This document shows, piece after piece, positions 24,503-36,610 of a stretch of 64,000 bases of DNA. The stretch covers positions 604,875 to 668,874 of the forward strand of contig NBAZ01000013.1 of the NCBI GenBank assembly GCA_002794735.1. The letters are read 5' to 3'. The position numbers and the translations under genes were made by a program. Source of the stretch: Pyrrhoderma lamaoense. Its lineage: Eukaryota; Basidiomycota; Agaricomycetes; Hymenochaetales; Hymenochaetaceae. The notes under the pieces were generated by a model, which did not search any database, was not told where the DNA came from, and saw only the letters and a list, made by a program, of their open reading frames with translations. Each line of letters starts with the position of its first letter. The first letter of the stretch is position 1.

Positions 24503-25750
24503 ATGGGTAACGGACAGTCTGTCCCAGCAGAAGGCAAAGCTCCGACGCGCGGTCTACATGTTCTACGCGTAACTCCTCGTTCTCCGGCTTCTCAGACTGA
24601 TATTGAACCCTTTTTTGACTTTATTATTGGATATGAGGATATCTCCCGCTCAAGTCAGATAGCTGATATTGAAGCCCATGACTTTGAGAAAGTAGTTGAA
24701 GAACATGAGGGTCGGCGTTTAGATTTGATCGTTTGGAATAGCAAGTCTCAATCCATCAGAAGTGAGTTAAGGATCATCCGTACCAACGTAAAACTATATC
24801 GCTTATTGATGGCTATTCATTCATGACAAGATGTTCCAATTATGCCTTCACGAGAGTGGTCTCAATCCCAGCCATTACAAGATGATTCTGATAGCAAGCA
24901 ACCCTCACAACCGTCCCTACTTGGGCTAAGCATGCGAGTCTGCGAACCTGAATTCTCACTCGACAATGTATGGCACGTCCTTGATATCCTTGAGAATAGT
25001 CCAGCAGAAAGTGCAGGTCTTGTTCCATATGGTGACTGGATAGTAGGTTGGTCAGGTGGTGTACTCGGAGGTGAAGGAGATTTCTACGACTTGGTTGAAG
25101 CTGTGAGTACTCTTTTCCTCTCAAACTTGTCCATCATTGTTTTTTTTTACTCGGCCGGCCCGGACTTAATTATTACTTAACAGCACGAGGACAAACCTCT
25201 TCGAGTTTATGTCTATTCATACGATTTTAAGTGCGTTATTGCTTGGTGTTCTATTATTAATGAAGGAAAATACAAACGGGAAACTTGAATGACTTATACA
25301 GTACTCTGAGAGAAGTTGTCTTGGTCCCGAATCGCCAGTGGGGAGGAGAAGGTCTCCTGGGATGTGTTTTTGGGTAAGGACCCCCGTTTTTTCCGCGCTT
25401 CCGACTCGACAAGGTTGTATTAATCAAACTCTAGCTACGGACTTCTGCACAGGATCCCTCAGGTACAGGATATTCCCATACAGCAAGGCAATGATCAATT
25501 CTACGATGAGGCAGAAGTCTTCGTTCCTGCTGATAACGAAGAATATCATGCTTTTGGTCACAAAACTGGCCAAGATGATCCCCGGATACATACTCACCCG
25601 GTGCCCCATGTTCAACAGACATCCTCTTCTGGCGGTCAGAACGATAGGGCGACTCGAGTTTTGAAAGAAGGTTCTGGTTCAGAAGAACAGAATTCTTCAG
25701 CGCATTACCTCGACCCTCCAATACCTTCATCCACGCCATCTGCGACATAG
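24503..25750 (+). CDS. GRH1: GRASP55/65-type Golgi reassembly-stacking protein (Grh1)
   Basis: Exons 24503-24761, 24831-25102, 25184-25230, 25302-25373 and 25435-25750 give an exact 321-residue ORF. The protein starts MGNGQS, so Gly2 is a candidate for N-myristoylation and Golgi or ER-exit-site membrane attachment. Two PDZ-like halves follow: GLHVLRVTPRSPAS with FFDFIIGYED in the first, and LDILENSPAESAGLVPYGD with DWIVGW in the second. The second half ends in the family hallmarks VPNRQWGGEGLLGC and GYGLLHRIP. The last ~85 residues are a polar Ser/Gln tail, as in other GRASPs. Known role: tethering and stacking of Golgi membranes and unconventional secretion. The internal phase of every intron is consistent, so I am confident of the model. 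Confidence 0.93.
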
Positions 25751-27490
25751 ATCATCATGGCATTGGGTCTTTGCTTCTCCATTATTTATTGTTCCTTCTC
25801 GATTACATTACTTGATTATTGTTACCACACAGTTTTTGAAAAACTGTACAAAAGGCTGTTATATTGTCGTGCGTGTTTATGTTTTGTATCAATATTTCTG
25901 TACTATCTAGATCAGGAATTCGAACTAAGTTCTCACATAAATCTGTCACCCTGAAGTGACCTCTACTAGCTTTTATTCCCCGTTACCGGTTCCTTGTGCT
26001 TGCCAGACTCTTTGCTTGTTCTTTAAGGGTCCCGAATCAAGTGCTTTGAGCCTAATATCTTACGTACTCCTCTAAAGGGGTCTTCGACTTCATGAAGAGC
26101 GCACCACACACATGTAACGAATCGCTACATGCTCGCAAGTACCCTCGAACAAAACAATTAATTTCGGAAGTAGATCAGTTCCTAACAAATATACACACCA
26201 ATTTACCTGTCTAAGCGGACAAGCGAAGAGGTAACAACAACGGAAGTTAAGATATCCATGATCTTCAGAATACTTCAACTTCATTAGAATCTGCTTCCTT
26301 TTTTTTCTTCCTCTCTCCCTTGTCTGACTTTTAAAAAAAAAGAGAAAAGGGAAAAGGAGAAGGGAAAACGGGATATCCAATTACGACAACGGGTTACTTG
26401 TCTTCTATTATCGTCCCAATTCTCTTTACACGTCTATTTACAGGTTATGATACCCTTGCAACCCGTGTGCTCGCTCATCCTAAATTCAAGCGATCGTCAT
26501 TCAAAGAGTCTGAGACTCCACATGTACTGTTGCATCTTTAGTTTGACCCGTGGGTGGGAATGACATATTGTCTGTAAAAAAAAACTTCAGATCTAGGCCC
26601 GTTCGTCATTGTGATATTGTAGATACATGAAGACTTCACGCTATATTGACAGAAGCTTTGCTATGCAACTGACTTTCCGTAGACTTTGTTTACTTTCCGC
26701 AGCATAGCTTCCTGTATAATTGTATACACCTAGTTGTAAGACTCGCTGGGCATGGGTAATCTATGTGGTAGATGCAGTCTTCTTACAGAGGGCGCTGTCT
26801 AACGTCAACCTGGTATAAGAATCTCATAAGAGGTCTACCTTTCTTGGCACTGTGAACCTTTGCAGTTTAGTATGCTAATTTTGAGTCTATCAACGCTCAT
26901 CCCGTCGGCAGCATAATTACAGAAATGCCCTGAAACGTATGTAAATATCCCACGCAAGGAATGAGCCAAAGAACTTCTATCTTCCAATGGATCCATCTCA
27001 TCATGCTACAGAGTCATATTGACTCATGAACTGGGTACCATTGAATATAGGGATATTTTTAAATAACTGATAAAAGTACCATGGCGTGAGGGAGCGTGTG
27101 CAATGCACAAGTAAGCAGCTTATCTCTGATTTCATCCTGGGGAATCCAAATTGATCACCGAAGAAATTAAGCTAATAGCTATTGACACCTCAGAAGCATC
27201 AATAGGAGATTGCGGACTTAGGATGATATAACAAGGAACTCCCCGAAATTACTGCATTCAGCTTTTCATTCACTTCCCTTTTTTCTTTTCGCAATATCGG
27301 TCCTCGTTTCATTTGGTGCGCGGAGCAAGGCCGACTCAAGCCAATGAAAAATATATTTCCATTGAGAACTAGCGATATATCACAGACAATTATCCGTTTA
27401 CCTATTAATGGCCACATGCACTCACAACCTTCGGAAAGGAAGTAGTGAACCTGTACCGTATCCGTAAAAAAATATATTTCTGACGGCCAA
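25751..27490. other. Intergenic region between convergent GRASP and MATH-BTB genes
   Basis: This 1.7-kb stretch is the shared 3' flank of two convergent genes. I find no ORF with family features and no structured RNA. Short ORFs present on both strands lack plausible splice extensions. Confidence 0.5.
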
Positions 27491-30132
27491 TTATGTACAT
27501 GTTACTTCAGATTCTTCTGAACCTTGGGGTTTGTACTCAAGGTTTGCCGCTATCAGTGGCCAAACTGCAATAATTGCAAAGGTTTAATCAGACATAATCA
27601 GACAATTGATTACACGATAAACGCATTTGATCACCTTCCTCAAATCCAGGGTGTCGGCCGACACGTATCTGCTGCCATACGATCTTCATGGACTCGGATG
27701 CCCGAATCTCGTTCCAATGGTCCAAGAAAAACCGGATCTGAACCTATTTTAAAGATTTAGCACGATTAGAAACTTATCTTTCGACTATAAGGACAATAAC
27801 ACACCTTTCGTACCTCTTCAAAGCTACAAATAATGATATAAATCAGATATTCACGAGGTAATTAAACTCACATCGATGAGAATGACGAAAACAGTTCGTA
27901 TGGGATATTGTGTACGGTAAGTGATTTTGTAATATGCTAAATCTGGCATAAAATTTCGAAGAAATGGATAATTTTAGGGAATTCACACCTGGAATGCTCT
28001 CCTTTTGAGGTCCTTGATACCAAGTTCTGTTTTAATAGCACCGTTGAGTAGTCGATGATGTGACCGTATTCTTTGGCTTACTATCTGCGACGCGATAAAC
28101 AGCTTTCGCTGAACAAGGTTTTACCTTTCCCGGATTCTGGCGTTCCCAGTCCTCAATCCAAGCTGATCTAGTCTTAAACTTACTAGTACCGATATCGAGC
28201 TGTTGACCAATGCGCAATCCTGAGGCTGGATTCAAGTTCTGGCTTTCTTCCTGGATTTGATACTGATTTGATAGGATCGGAAGGTCCGATTTTGGGGTGG
28301 CAGCGGAGTAGAAACTCGACGAAAGAGGAGCAAAACTAATTCTGTCTGTATAAAGCTAAACAGGTTCTAAGTCAGACTTTGAGAAGAGAGAGGACTTGAC
28401 AGAGATCTGACATATAGTAGAACTGACATATAGTAGAACAGCACGATAAGTCGAATATGCCACATCTTTGACTGTTATGTGGATTCGGTTATCGGAGCCA
28501 CTAGATTGAGATTCAGAGGTTTCTGATTTTGGTGTGCTATGGACGGTCCTATTTTCTACCTCAGAGTGCAGATTTTCAGGTTGTGGTACTTTCAGACGGA
28601 CGTTCCTTTCGTTTACTTCATCTACCAGGTCGTCATCCTCCGAGTCCTTGCTACGTTTGCTATTTTCTTCGGGATGAAGCGAGTTTCCCTTGTCAGACAT
28701 GGGAGTTGGTGGTGGTGGACGCTCATCGTCCAGTTCACCTCCAGTAACAACCTCTATAGTAGTATCAGCAGATGGTGGTGCCTCATCAATTTCCTTGCAA
28801 CCATGGACTTCGTTACTGTCGTCGACACCATCGGTCTCGTCTTCGAGAAACTCTTCTTCGTCATCAGAATCTTCAAATTGTCGACTCGGTACATCACCAT
28901 CGGCGATTGACAACGCGTAATCTTCAGATGTACTTGGTGACAAATCTACGGCTCGAATGTTTGATTCCGCAAATCCTGCGTTGAACACTACAAACAGAGT
29001 TTTACAGAAAAACGTAAATAACCGGTTGTGCACGGGAAGATAAGCCATACTCGATTCAAAATAGTCATAGCGTTTGAGAATGGCTCGTGCTGCATAGATT
29101 TTTCGCACCTCTCCTTTTTTCTTTGATCCGCGTCTTGGGATGAGAAAAACAACATCAGAGTAGGTTGAATCATCAAGTAATGACCCAAAAACATTCAGTA
29201 GCGACCCTGGGATCGAGACTTGTGTAGAAGTCTGCACTGTTGGCGTGACAGGGGATTTTGTAATCGTACACGAAATCATGAAGGCATCAATAAGTCGGAC
29301 AGAGTTTTGGGAATAATAGACAACGTCTCGGCGAGCGAACTGCGCCCTATAAGATAGTTATCTCAATACTGGAGTTCGGACATCAAGTTTATCATAAAGA
29401 TAGATACCATCCCCAGTTCATGGTCTGTATGCAATAATGGCATCAGCATAGAAACAATATCGCTGAGAGAGAGAGAAAAAACAGATTAACATTCCAGGCA
29501 AATGTGTGTTCCGAAGCCTCCTTACGGCTGAATATAGTTGTTTGGTGTACGCTGGATTGTGATAAGCATTGTATGTAATACTCTCTTGAGTTATAGCTTA
29601 CTTCTTGACCTCAATAACAAAATCATATTTCCCAACTCGACTCCATCTGAAAATATACATGTTCTAGTGGTGTCAAACTCACGGAAATCAAGACGCACCT
29701 CCCGTCAGTGGCACCTTCTTTCTCGTCATATCTGGGCTAAGTATGTCAAAGTAAGTAGCAGTAGTAGTTCACAGAGGACGCAAGATGAATATTTACTTCA
29801 GAGGAAAGATACAAACTAATGAACTGTCCATTTTCCGTCCCCGCATTCGGATAGAAAAGAATCTGAAATCGTAGAAATGAAGTGATTACTTTCTAGTTCA
29901 GGTCCGAGGCAAAGCTCATACCTGCCAGCGTCCTTCGTCAAAAGTACATGATTTTATGGGCTTTGCTTTAGCGTCACCTTTGCTATACGTATTTCAGTCG
30001 ATCCGTGGGTTCTTATGGGTGTAGTAACTGAAAAACGACAAACCTTGAATCGAAGATCTGTTTTAATCCCTTGATTATCCAGTCAAATCTCACTGTTTTC
30101 TTTTCTTGATATTCTCTGTAAACTACAGACAT
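27491..30132 (-). CDS. MATH and BTB/POZ domain protein
   Basis: Fifteen minus-strand exons sum to 1812 nt, an exact 603-residue ORF: 30132-30044, 29982-29922, 29862-29797, 29736-29699, 29646-29602, 29551-29491, 29424-29408, 29346-29051, 28987-28428, 28355-28082, 28026-27989, 27936-27872, 27823-27805, 27743-27635, 27564-27491. The N-terminal MATH domain (about residues 8-170) shows VRFDWIIKGL, CTFDEGRWQILFYPN, SRKEASEHTF and NWGWAQFARRDVVYY. The BTB domain follows (YSDVVFLI, AARAILKRYDYFESMF, FNAGFAES) and resumes after a long acidic insert at AYSTYRAVLLYLYTD. A BACK-like region has YRVADKLGIKDLKRRAF. Such proteins are usually substrate adaptors for Cullin-3 ubiquitin ligases; that role here is inference. 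The insert of roughly 170 Asp/Glu/Ser-rich residues lies inside the BTB fold. Confidence 0.92.
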
Positions 30133-30393
30133 GATTATTGATTACGACAAGAATGCAATAGGCGTAAAGTTGAAGAGCTCGCTGTCTTAAGGCATCAGGA
30201 ACAGAGTTCCGCACGACATGACATATTATTATCCAAATCAAGCCATGCAACACAGCCACTCGGAGAAAGTATTCCTCATAGGTTCAACATCGATACACAA
30301 CTTAGATCACTTTTTGTCTTGGAAGTAGATAAAAACACAAATTATAATAATTACATGTACATATTACAAAACAAAAGATTTGAAAAAGGTATA

Positions 30394-33300
30394 TTATCCC
30401 AAGAGTTTTCGAAAATCATCTTGACCCTTGCTTGCTGCTGATGGTGGTGCGGACGGACCTCCAGCACCTCGGGAATTCTTCTTACTTCCCAACCCCGCGC
30501 GGGCCGTGAAACCGCTGACCTAGGAACAAACATGGCACTGCCACCTATTTTTCCTGGAGGTGCTGTAAGCTTTTTGGCAGAGCCTTCAGGTACTTCTTCA
30601 GAAATCTGAATTTTCTGTCCGTTGAACATTAAACTCTCTTGTAGGAGAAGTTTCCCAACATCCTTTATGTGTGTGACGATAAGATACAATCTTCAAGTGA
30701 TGTCCTATAAATCAAATGGGAATACTCACAGATGCACTTCCAAGCTCCACTGTTGCCTCCCCTATATCTAGGAAAACCTCTAGCCTTTTCACATTTGTGA
30801 TTTTTTCGAGCGCTTGCTGGAGTAAACCCTCTTGTGTACCAGTAGGGAGGCCTTTTAACCGTACTGAGCGATTCCTAATATCACCACTTCGACTAAAACC
30901 ACTTGAGCTTTGTTCATTCTTATGTTTAGCTCGAACACGGGGATCGGATAAAGTGACGGCGATGCGACGATTTTTGAGATCATGGTTATTTGCTTGAAGT
31001 GACCTAATTGCAGAAGCCTATAAAACGATTTCAATTAATCAAAGTACTTTTAAAAAGCCAGAGATGCTTGCCTCGTCTTCAAATTCAACGAAGGCAATTC
31101 CTTTCGAGTGCCCTGCATCATCCAAGATCATTCTCACTTCCTTCACGGTTCCAAACTACATACAAAGATCCAAATGTTAGTGAGTCACCGATCACAACCA
31201 CGTAAAAAGCATCACAAACAGTCTTAAACAGTTTTTCAAGATCAGCTTTTGTCGCGAACTTGCTCAGTCCTGCAATATATATCTCTCGATCATTCGCACC
31301 CGCATCTGTTCGTTCCTTTTTGCGCTCGGGATTTGAAACAAATACGTTCAGTGCCATTCCTGTCTCGAGCTCAGTGCCATGTAGTGTCAGGGCCGCTTGA
31401 GCTGCCCCCGGAGATGTATATTGTACGTAACAAAACCTGCGAGTTGCTTTGAACTTCTTACTTGGCCAACGCACATCAAAAATGACACCAAACTAGAAGT
31501 GAATGAATATTTTTATGCTGTTTGAGAAGGGATAACAGCCACATTGAACCCACCTGTCCGAAAAGTTGTCTGATAAAAGTATCATCCGCACTCTCGGGAA
31601 ATTTGTGACATATAATGTAGATTGCCATGCTAGATGTACTGACACTTCTTGTCCGTCTATTTTCTTCTTATCCTTTGTTAAGGCAGCCGGTACGCTGTCC
31701 TTATTGTTTATGAATTTATCTTAAGAATCATGTCCAACTAAAACACACAACACAAATTCTTACCCTGTCGCTGAACTCCACTGTGGCAACGTGTGCGTTT
31801 GCCATCGCGGTTATTTTGATTTCACGGATTGATCCACACTAAAATTTAGATGAGTGAGTGAATGTATAGTTGAAATATGATATTGAAATTCCACACACAT
31901 CTTTGAATAGCGTAGCGAGATCTTCTTCAGTTACGGTGGTAGGAAGATCAGCGACAAAGACCGTGCTATTTTCTCTATCACGTTTTAATGGCAAGGATGC
32001 TTCTAGATAGGGAGTCAGAGAAAAAGTAGTGACGTTGTACTCGATCTTTTCTGAGGCACACCTGTTTTAGATTTCTTGTTGCGGTTTAAATCGGCGTCAG
32101 AATCTTCTGGTTTCCTTTTCTTCAGACCCTCTGCATTTGATTCGTCGATATCCATGGACACCGTGTCGACGACAGCACTAGCGGGTATATTAATCTGCTT
32201 TTGGGCCTCTTGCTGAGCTTCAGAAATCAGAGCGCTGGCAGCGTCAGCTAACTGAGAAGCTTGAGCTACTTGATACGCCGCTTTCTCAGCTTCTTTCGCG
32301 CGTCTGACATTGACTTGAGATTGCGCATGATCTACTTTATCTAGGCAGTCCTGAAGATCTTCTAGAGAGCCGTATAGATGCTCGAACGCTACCCAAGCCT
32401 CAAAAATAGCTTCAGGCCAATCAAGCCGTTTTGATACAACATCTTTGAAGAGTTCTCTAGCTTCGTCGATTTTTTCGAGCTTACTACAATAACTCACTTA
32501 GCAATCACTAAAAGCGGATAGGAATGTGCTTACATTAATAGCTCGATATAATTGGTCCAAGCTAGGTAACTACCCTTAAACTTATTCACCGTAGATTGCC
32601 AGACAGTGACGGCCAGGTCTGGCGACGCTGCCAAGTTGATGTACTGGACCCTTACAGTTAATTTACAATGGAAGAGTAGTTTATGATGGGCTCAAACATA
32701 CTGTTTCAGAAAGGTATTTTTCCAGCCGATAGCGAGGGTCCCCTTCCCGAGAAGCTAAATTAAACTTTACTCAGAATCACAGAACTTTTTATAGTCACTG
32801 AAGCCACTCACCAGATCTTACCATTGCAATACCGTCTTCAAGAGCCTTGATAAGTGATTCAGCGCCCCCTTCGACTATCAGAGTAAATCAGCAAAAGTTA
32901 GTAGATTCTACATTTTACTAACTCTCATCGTCACTAGCCACGATAACACGTCTAAGAAGGCCAGCTTTAGCTAGAACGACTGCAACTATTTCTTCAATAT
33001 TCTTTTGAATTAAATCAGAGGATAAGGCTTTATCATATATCTCTGTTCCCAGGTCAGCCTAGTTCAAGGTGAAAATATGCATTTTTAAAAAAAACACACC
33101 TGACGTGTTTTGAAGTAAAGTGCCAACATCCTCTTCATTAGCTTCCTAGATCAAAGGTCAGATGAAGCTGAGCGTAGTCCAATATTTACTTACAAAGTAA
33201 CGAATATATTTAGCCCAAATTACACCAGATCCAGGAACACTTCTCGTTGCACGGTGTAGGGTTTTCTGAATCTGCCACTGTCCGAGTTGTGTACCCTCTA

Positions 33301-34554
33301 GTTAGTCTTATCAGTTAGATTTAGAATTTGAGAAAGAAAATCATTTTTACCAATAAATCACAGTAACCAGACCAGAAGACTCTTAGTGCGGATTCCGCAT
33401 TTTCGGCTCCTTCAAATCTCCTTTTTGCCGTATCTGAGATCGCACGTTCATATAATGTTGCAAGTAATCGAACATCGAGCTTTTTTGAACGTTTTTCAAA
33501 TGAAATATAGTAATCATACGCTTCTGGGGAGTAATTTGCTTCGGCCTGATATATTGAATATGTTACAACATGAAGCCAAACTTCGTATTAGGATGGGGAA
33601 AATCTCACGAGATAGACTTCGTTTTGTTCACGTCGTTCGTATGCCCTTACTGCCTGGGCTTTTGATTTCGAAGCATTTATAAGGAGCCGTTCATAGATAT
33701 TCGGAGGTTTGTGGGTTGTAGTGAATGTTGAATACTTCTGGAAGGTTTCTTCGTGATCTGAAAATAGGTGAAGTCACAGAAAGTTGGGAGTGTTAGAAAA
33801 TAATCATACTGGAATGAGGTTGTTGTAGACGCCCAAGGATCATGTCCTCAACTTCTAATATAAGGTTCGTCCTAAATAAATGAATTAATATAGTCGATAA
33901 TGACATCTGGGGTTCATAACAAACCTATCCTCCTCTGGTGATTTCTCAATTTGTTCGAGCTCCCAGTTAAGATGAGCATCCCACAGAAGATGTCCCTGAG
34001 TTCCTTGTCAGAAATCACTATCTCGGGGCATCTTTATTGTATTTTACCTTTGTGAGATGATAAGCGCCCTTATTGACAACAGAGGACAGCATCGTTCTTG
34101 TCCACGAAGTAGTGAAAGCATCTCCAAGTTCTTCAGGAGCAGAAGTAAGTGAGCTGAAGTATGCATGCCTATCAATAAGAAATTCAATATGCTTTTGCAA
34201 AATTGGTATAGCTAGGTTGATTATTCAGTTTATTGACCAGTTGTGATAAATAAATGCGAAAGCCTACATACACAAGTAATCGTCTTCAGCGCTTTGAAAT
34301 AGAGCCAGCACTTCTAGTACTTTTTCTGGAGAGTCAACACCTTTTTCTATCTGATTTTCAATCATTGGTAGCCATATCTCATCACCGGCGGGCCAGAACG
34401 CGGTGAGCATCTGTCTGGCAGCAGCAAGTTGATCATCCATGCCGCTTGCTGCTGCCAATTGTATGTGCTGTGCATGTAAGGATAGATCATAAGGATTCTC
34501 TGATATTTTTGTCAGAAGCTCTGACAATGCTTCGAGGGACTGTGTCTCGTCCAT
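30394..34554 (-). CDS. SART3: Prp24/SART3-type U4/U6 snRNP recycling factor (HAT repeats plus RRMs)
   Basis: About twenty exons. The start is ATG 34554 (MDETQSLEALSELL). An N-terminal helical region contains HAT-type repeats, for example YIRYFEANEEDVGTLL and LYERAISDTAKRRF, and the segment ARELFKDVVSKRLDWPEAIF. A coiled, Lys/Glu-rich stretch with a KKRK basic patch follows. Then come RNA-recognition motifs: STVFVADLPTTVTEEDL (RRM1), STLYVTNFP (RRM2), REIYIAGLSKFATKADL (RRM3) and RNRSVRLKGLPTG (RRM4). The C-terminus DDFRKLLG resembles the Lsm-interacting tail of Prp24. Known role: annealing U4 and U6 snRNAs after each splicing round, in the nucleus. The assembly breaks frame by one base at about 31595-31602 (RRM2) and at a C run 30493-30496 that puts the tail out of frame. 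The intron at 31071-31018 is GC-AG. Confidence 0.88.
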
Positions 34555-35082
34555 TTTTTTTTCTTTTGTTGTCAAGCGTGAAGCTGCGTTCGCGGCCAAA
34601 TGCTAGACCGAGACGCGTCTTGGAAGCGCGCTACTAATTCGTCATTCCGAGTCAATGACAGTCATGATCTCAGTGCTATCCATCTCTTCATGCTATTCGA
34701 CTATTGCTAAGCTACGCTACACACATAGTGCTTCTAGATAGTCTATCGTGAATATGACTTTTGTCCGATGCAGGAGCGATACCTGATGAGGAAGGCTCAG
34801 GGCTTACAAGCAGCGCATGTCTATCATCGGACACCGCCCCTATTGTGTTCTCCGACTAGGAGGATCTCAATCGGCTTCTGTTCTGTGGCTTCTGTTTCTC
34901 GTCTTTAATTGCACTGTGCATTGCTTTGGCGGTAACAAAACCATGTGAACTTAGAAATGCACGGTGCCCAACTCCGGGATGCATTCCATGCTGTTCTACA
35001 TTCTCATACTAGGCTAATTCTATAAAGACCTGAGTTTATGTCCTAGTGGAAATTTTAACTCATCTCCCCTATACCCATCTAT
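34555..35082. promoter_or_regulatory. Divergent promoter region of the SART3-type and F-box genes
   Basis: This 528-bp gap lies between two genes transcribed away from each other. No ORF or repeat of note. I cannot point to a specific TATA or activator site with confidence. Confidence 0.45.
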
Positions 35083-36407
35083 ATGCCCTCAGTCCTTAGA
35101 CGTAGGTCGAGACGAAGTCTCAGACTTGATCAATATTCTCGACAAGTGCTAATATCAAAATTAAACGTGAAATCAAGTTCTTCTAGGTCAGTCACATCGA
35201 TCATGTATAAAATGTGGATCTCTGAGCTGAAGGGCGCAACTTCATCTATATACTGTAGTGAACCTGCCCCTTCCACAACGTGCACTTTGGATGTCCGGCA
35301 AAATTTTGCTCGCCCCTGTGCGAGAGCCAAGAGTAATCTACAAGACACCAACAGTTCAACCTCTCCTCAACAGTGTGGACCCCCTTCGGGAGCATTACTA
35401 CCCATCGAACTTCTTCTCCGTATTTTCATCTTTGGATCAGAAATATGCGATGAATTCTCTGTTGCTGTTTCGCAAACATGTAGATTGTGGAGATGGATCG
35501 CAGTCAGAAGTCCAACTCTTTGGTGCCACATTAAACCAGATAATAGGCGCCTGCTTTGTGCCAGGCGTATTCACAGATCTGGGGGTCATCCACTGGATAT
35601 TGAAATTGCTTTTACTTCCTCGACTCCTATCTTTGACTGCTCAGCACTAGGATATGTACATCAACTTATGGCTAGTGTCCTCCCAGTCGTCAAACAATGG
35701 CGCTCACTATCGATCAGCATCGATGGTTATATCCCTTTTCTATGGAACTCGATTCTCTCGGGCTTGTGTATGAATCCTGAGCCTCATTCCACATATATGA
35801 AAAACCTTGAATCGCTAACACTTGTTTATCCTATGAATGATGATACGAAGGAATTTCATCTTTTCGCTGACAATGCTCCCCAACTAAAAAACATATCACT
35901 TTGGGGATAAGACTAAGGTGGACAGAATCTTTGTTTTCCAATCTTGTTTCACTTGACTACACACATCATGGATTTAACACTGGACACGACGCAGTCCAAG
36001 AGATGTTAAGTATGTTATCGGTTTCATGTTCTAAACTAAGGAGTCTTTCCATTGCCTTTTCGCAATTTACTTGGAATGACTATGCCTCATCTACTGGCTG
36101 GCTCCCTCACTTATATCGTAAAATAACACTTAATGAAGTTAGAGAACTTGTTCTCCGGATAGATGGTCCCTCTCTGCCGAATGAACTGACGCTATTGATC
36201 AAGAAATTGGAATTTCCTTCATTGGTTTCCCTTAATCTTCGTTCTTCGAGCAAGACGAAACTATACAGCCGTAAAACCGTGCGTTCTGTGATTCGACACC
36301 TCCGAGGCCATGATAAATTGGAACGAGTTATCGTTGGAGGTGGGTGGAAGCAACTACGACTGGTCCGGAGTATCAAACCTGGTGTAAAGCTGTTAGAGAT
36401 TGGATAG
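35083..36407 (+). CDS. F-box protein with leucine-rich C-terminal half (one frameshift)
   Basis: An N-terminal Ser/Arg-rich segment leads to an F-box, LLPIELLLRIF followed by VAVSQTCRLWRWIAV and PTLWCHI, at about residues 105-150. The C-terminal part has irregular LRR-like strands such as NLESLTLVYP and LKNISLWGIRL. This is the layout of many basidiomycete F-box proteins that recruit substrates to SCF (Skp1-Cullin1) ubiquitin ligases; the substrate is unknown. The frame closes with TAA just after 35903-35906 (GGGG), yet the next frame continues smoothly (IRLRWTESLF) to a stop at 36407. Adding one G restores a single ORF of about 440 residues. There are no introns. The start is the first ATG of the open frame. 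Confidence 0.78.
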
Positions 36408-36610
36408 AGTACCAATTACATAATCTATTTCATTGGTAATAAGAAAATATAGTATCGGAAATATCCGGGATAAGCGTGTGAAATGATGGCCCAATGGGAC
36501 CCGTCTGTTTTCAAAGTGACAAAGTCCTGAACTCGCTCACATTTCTTTCCTATTCTTCATCGTCCTCGTCGTCGAGCGGGCTGCTCTCGTCGTCGTCTGT
36601 CGCAGCGTCA

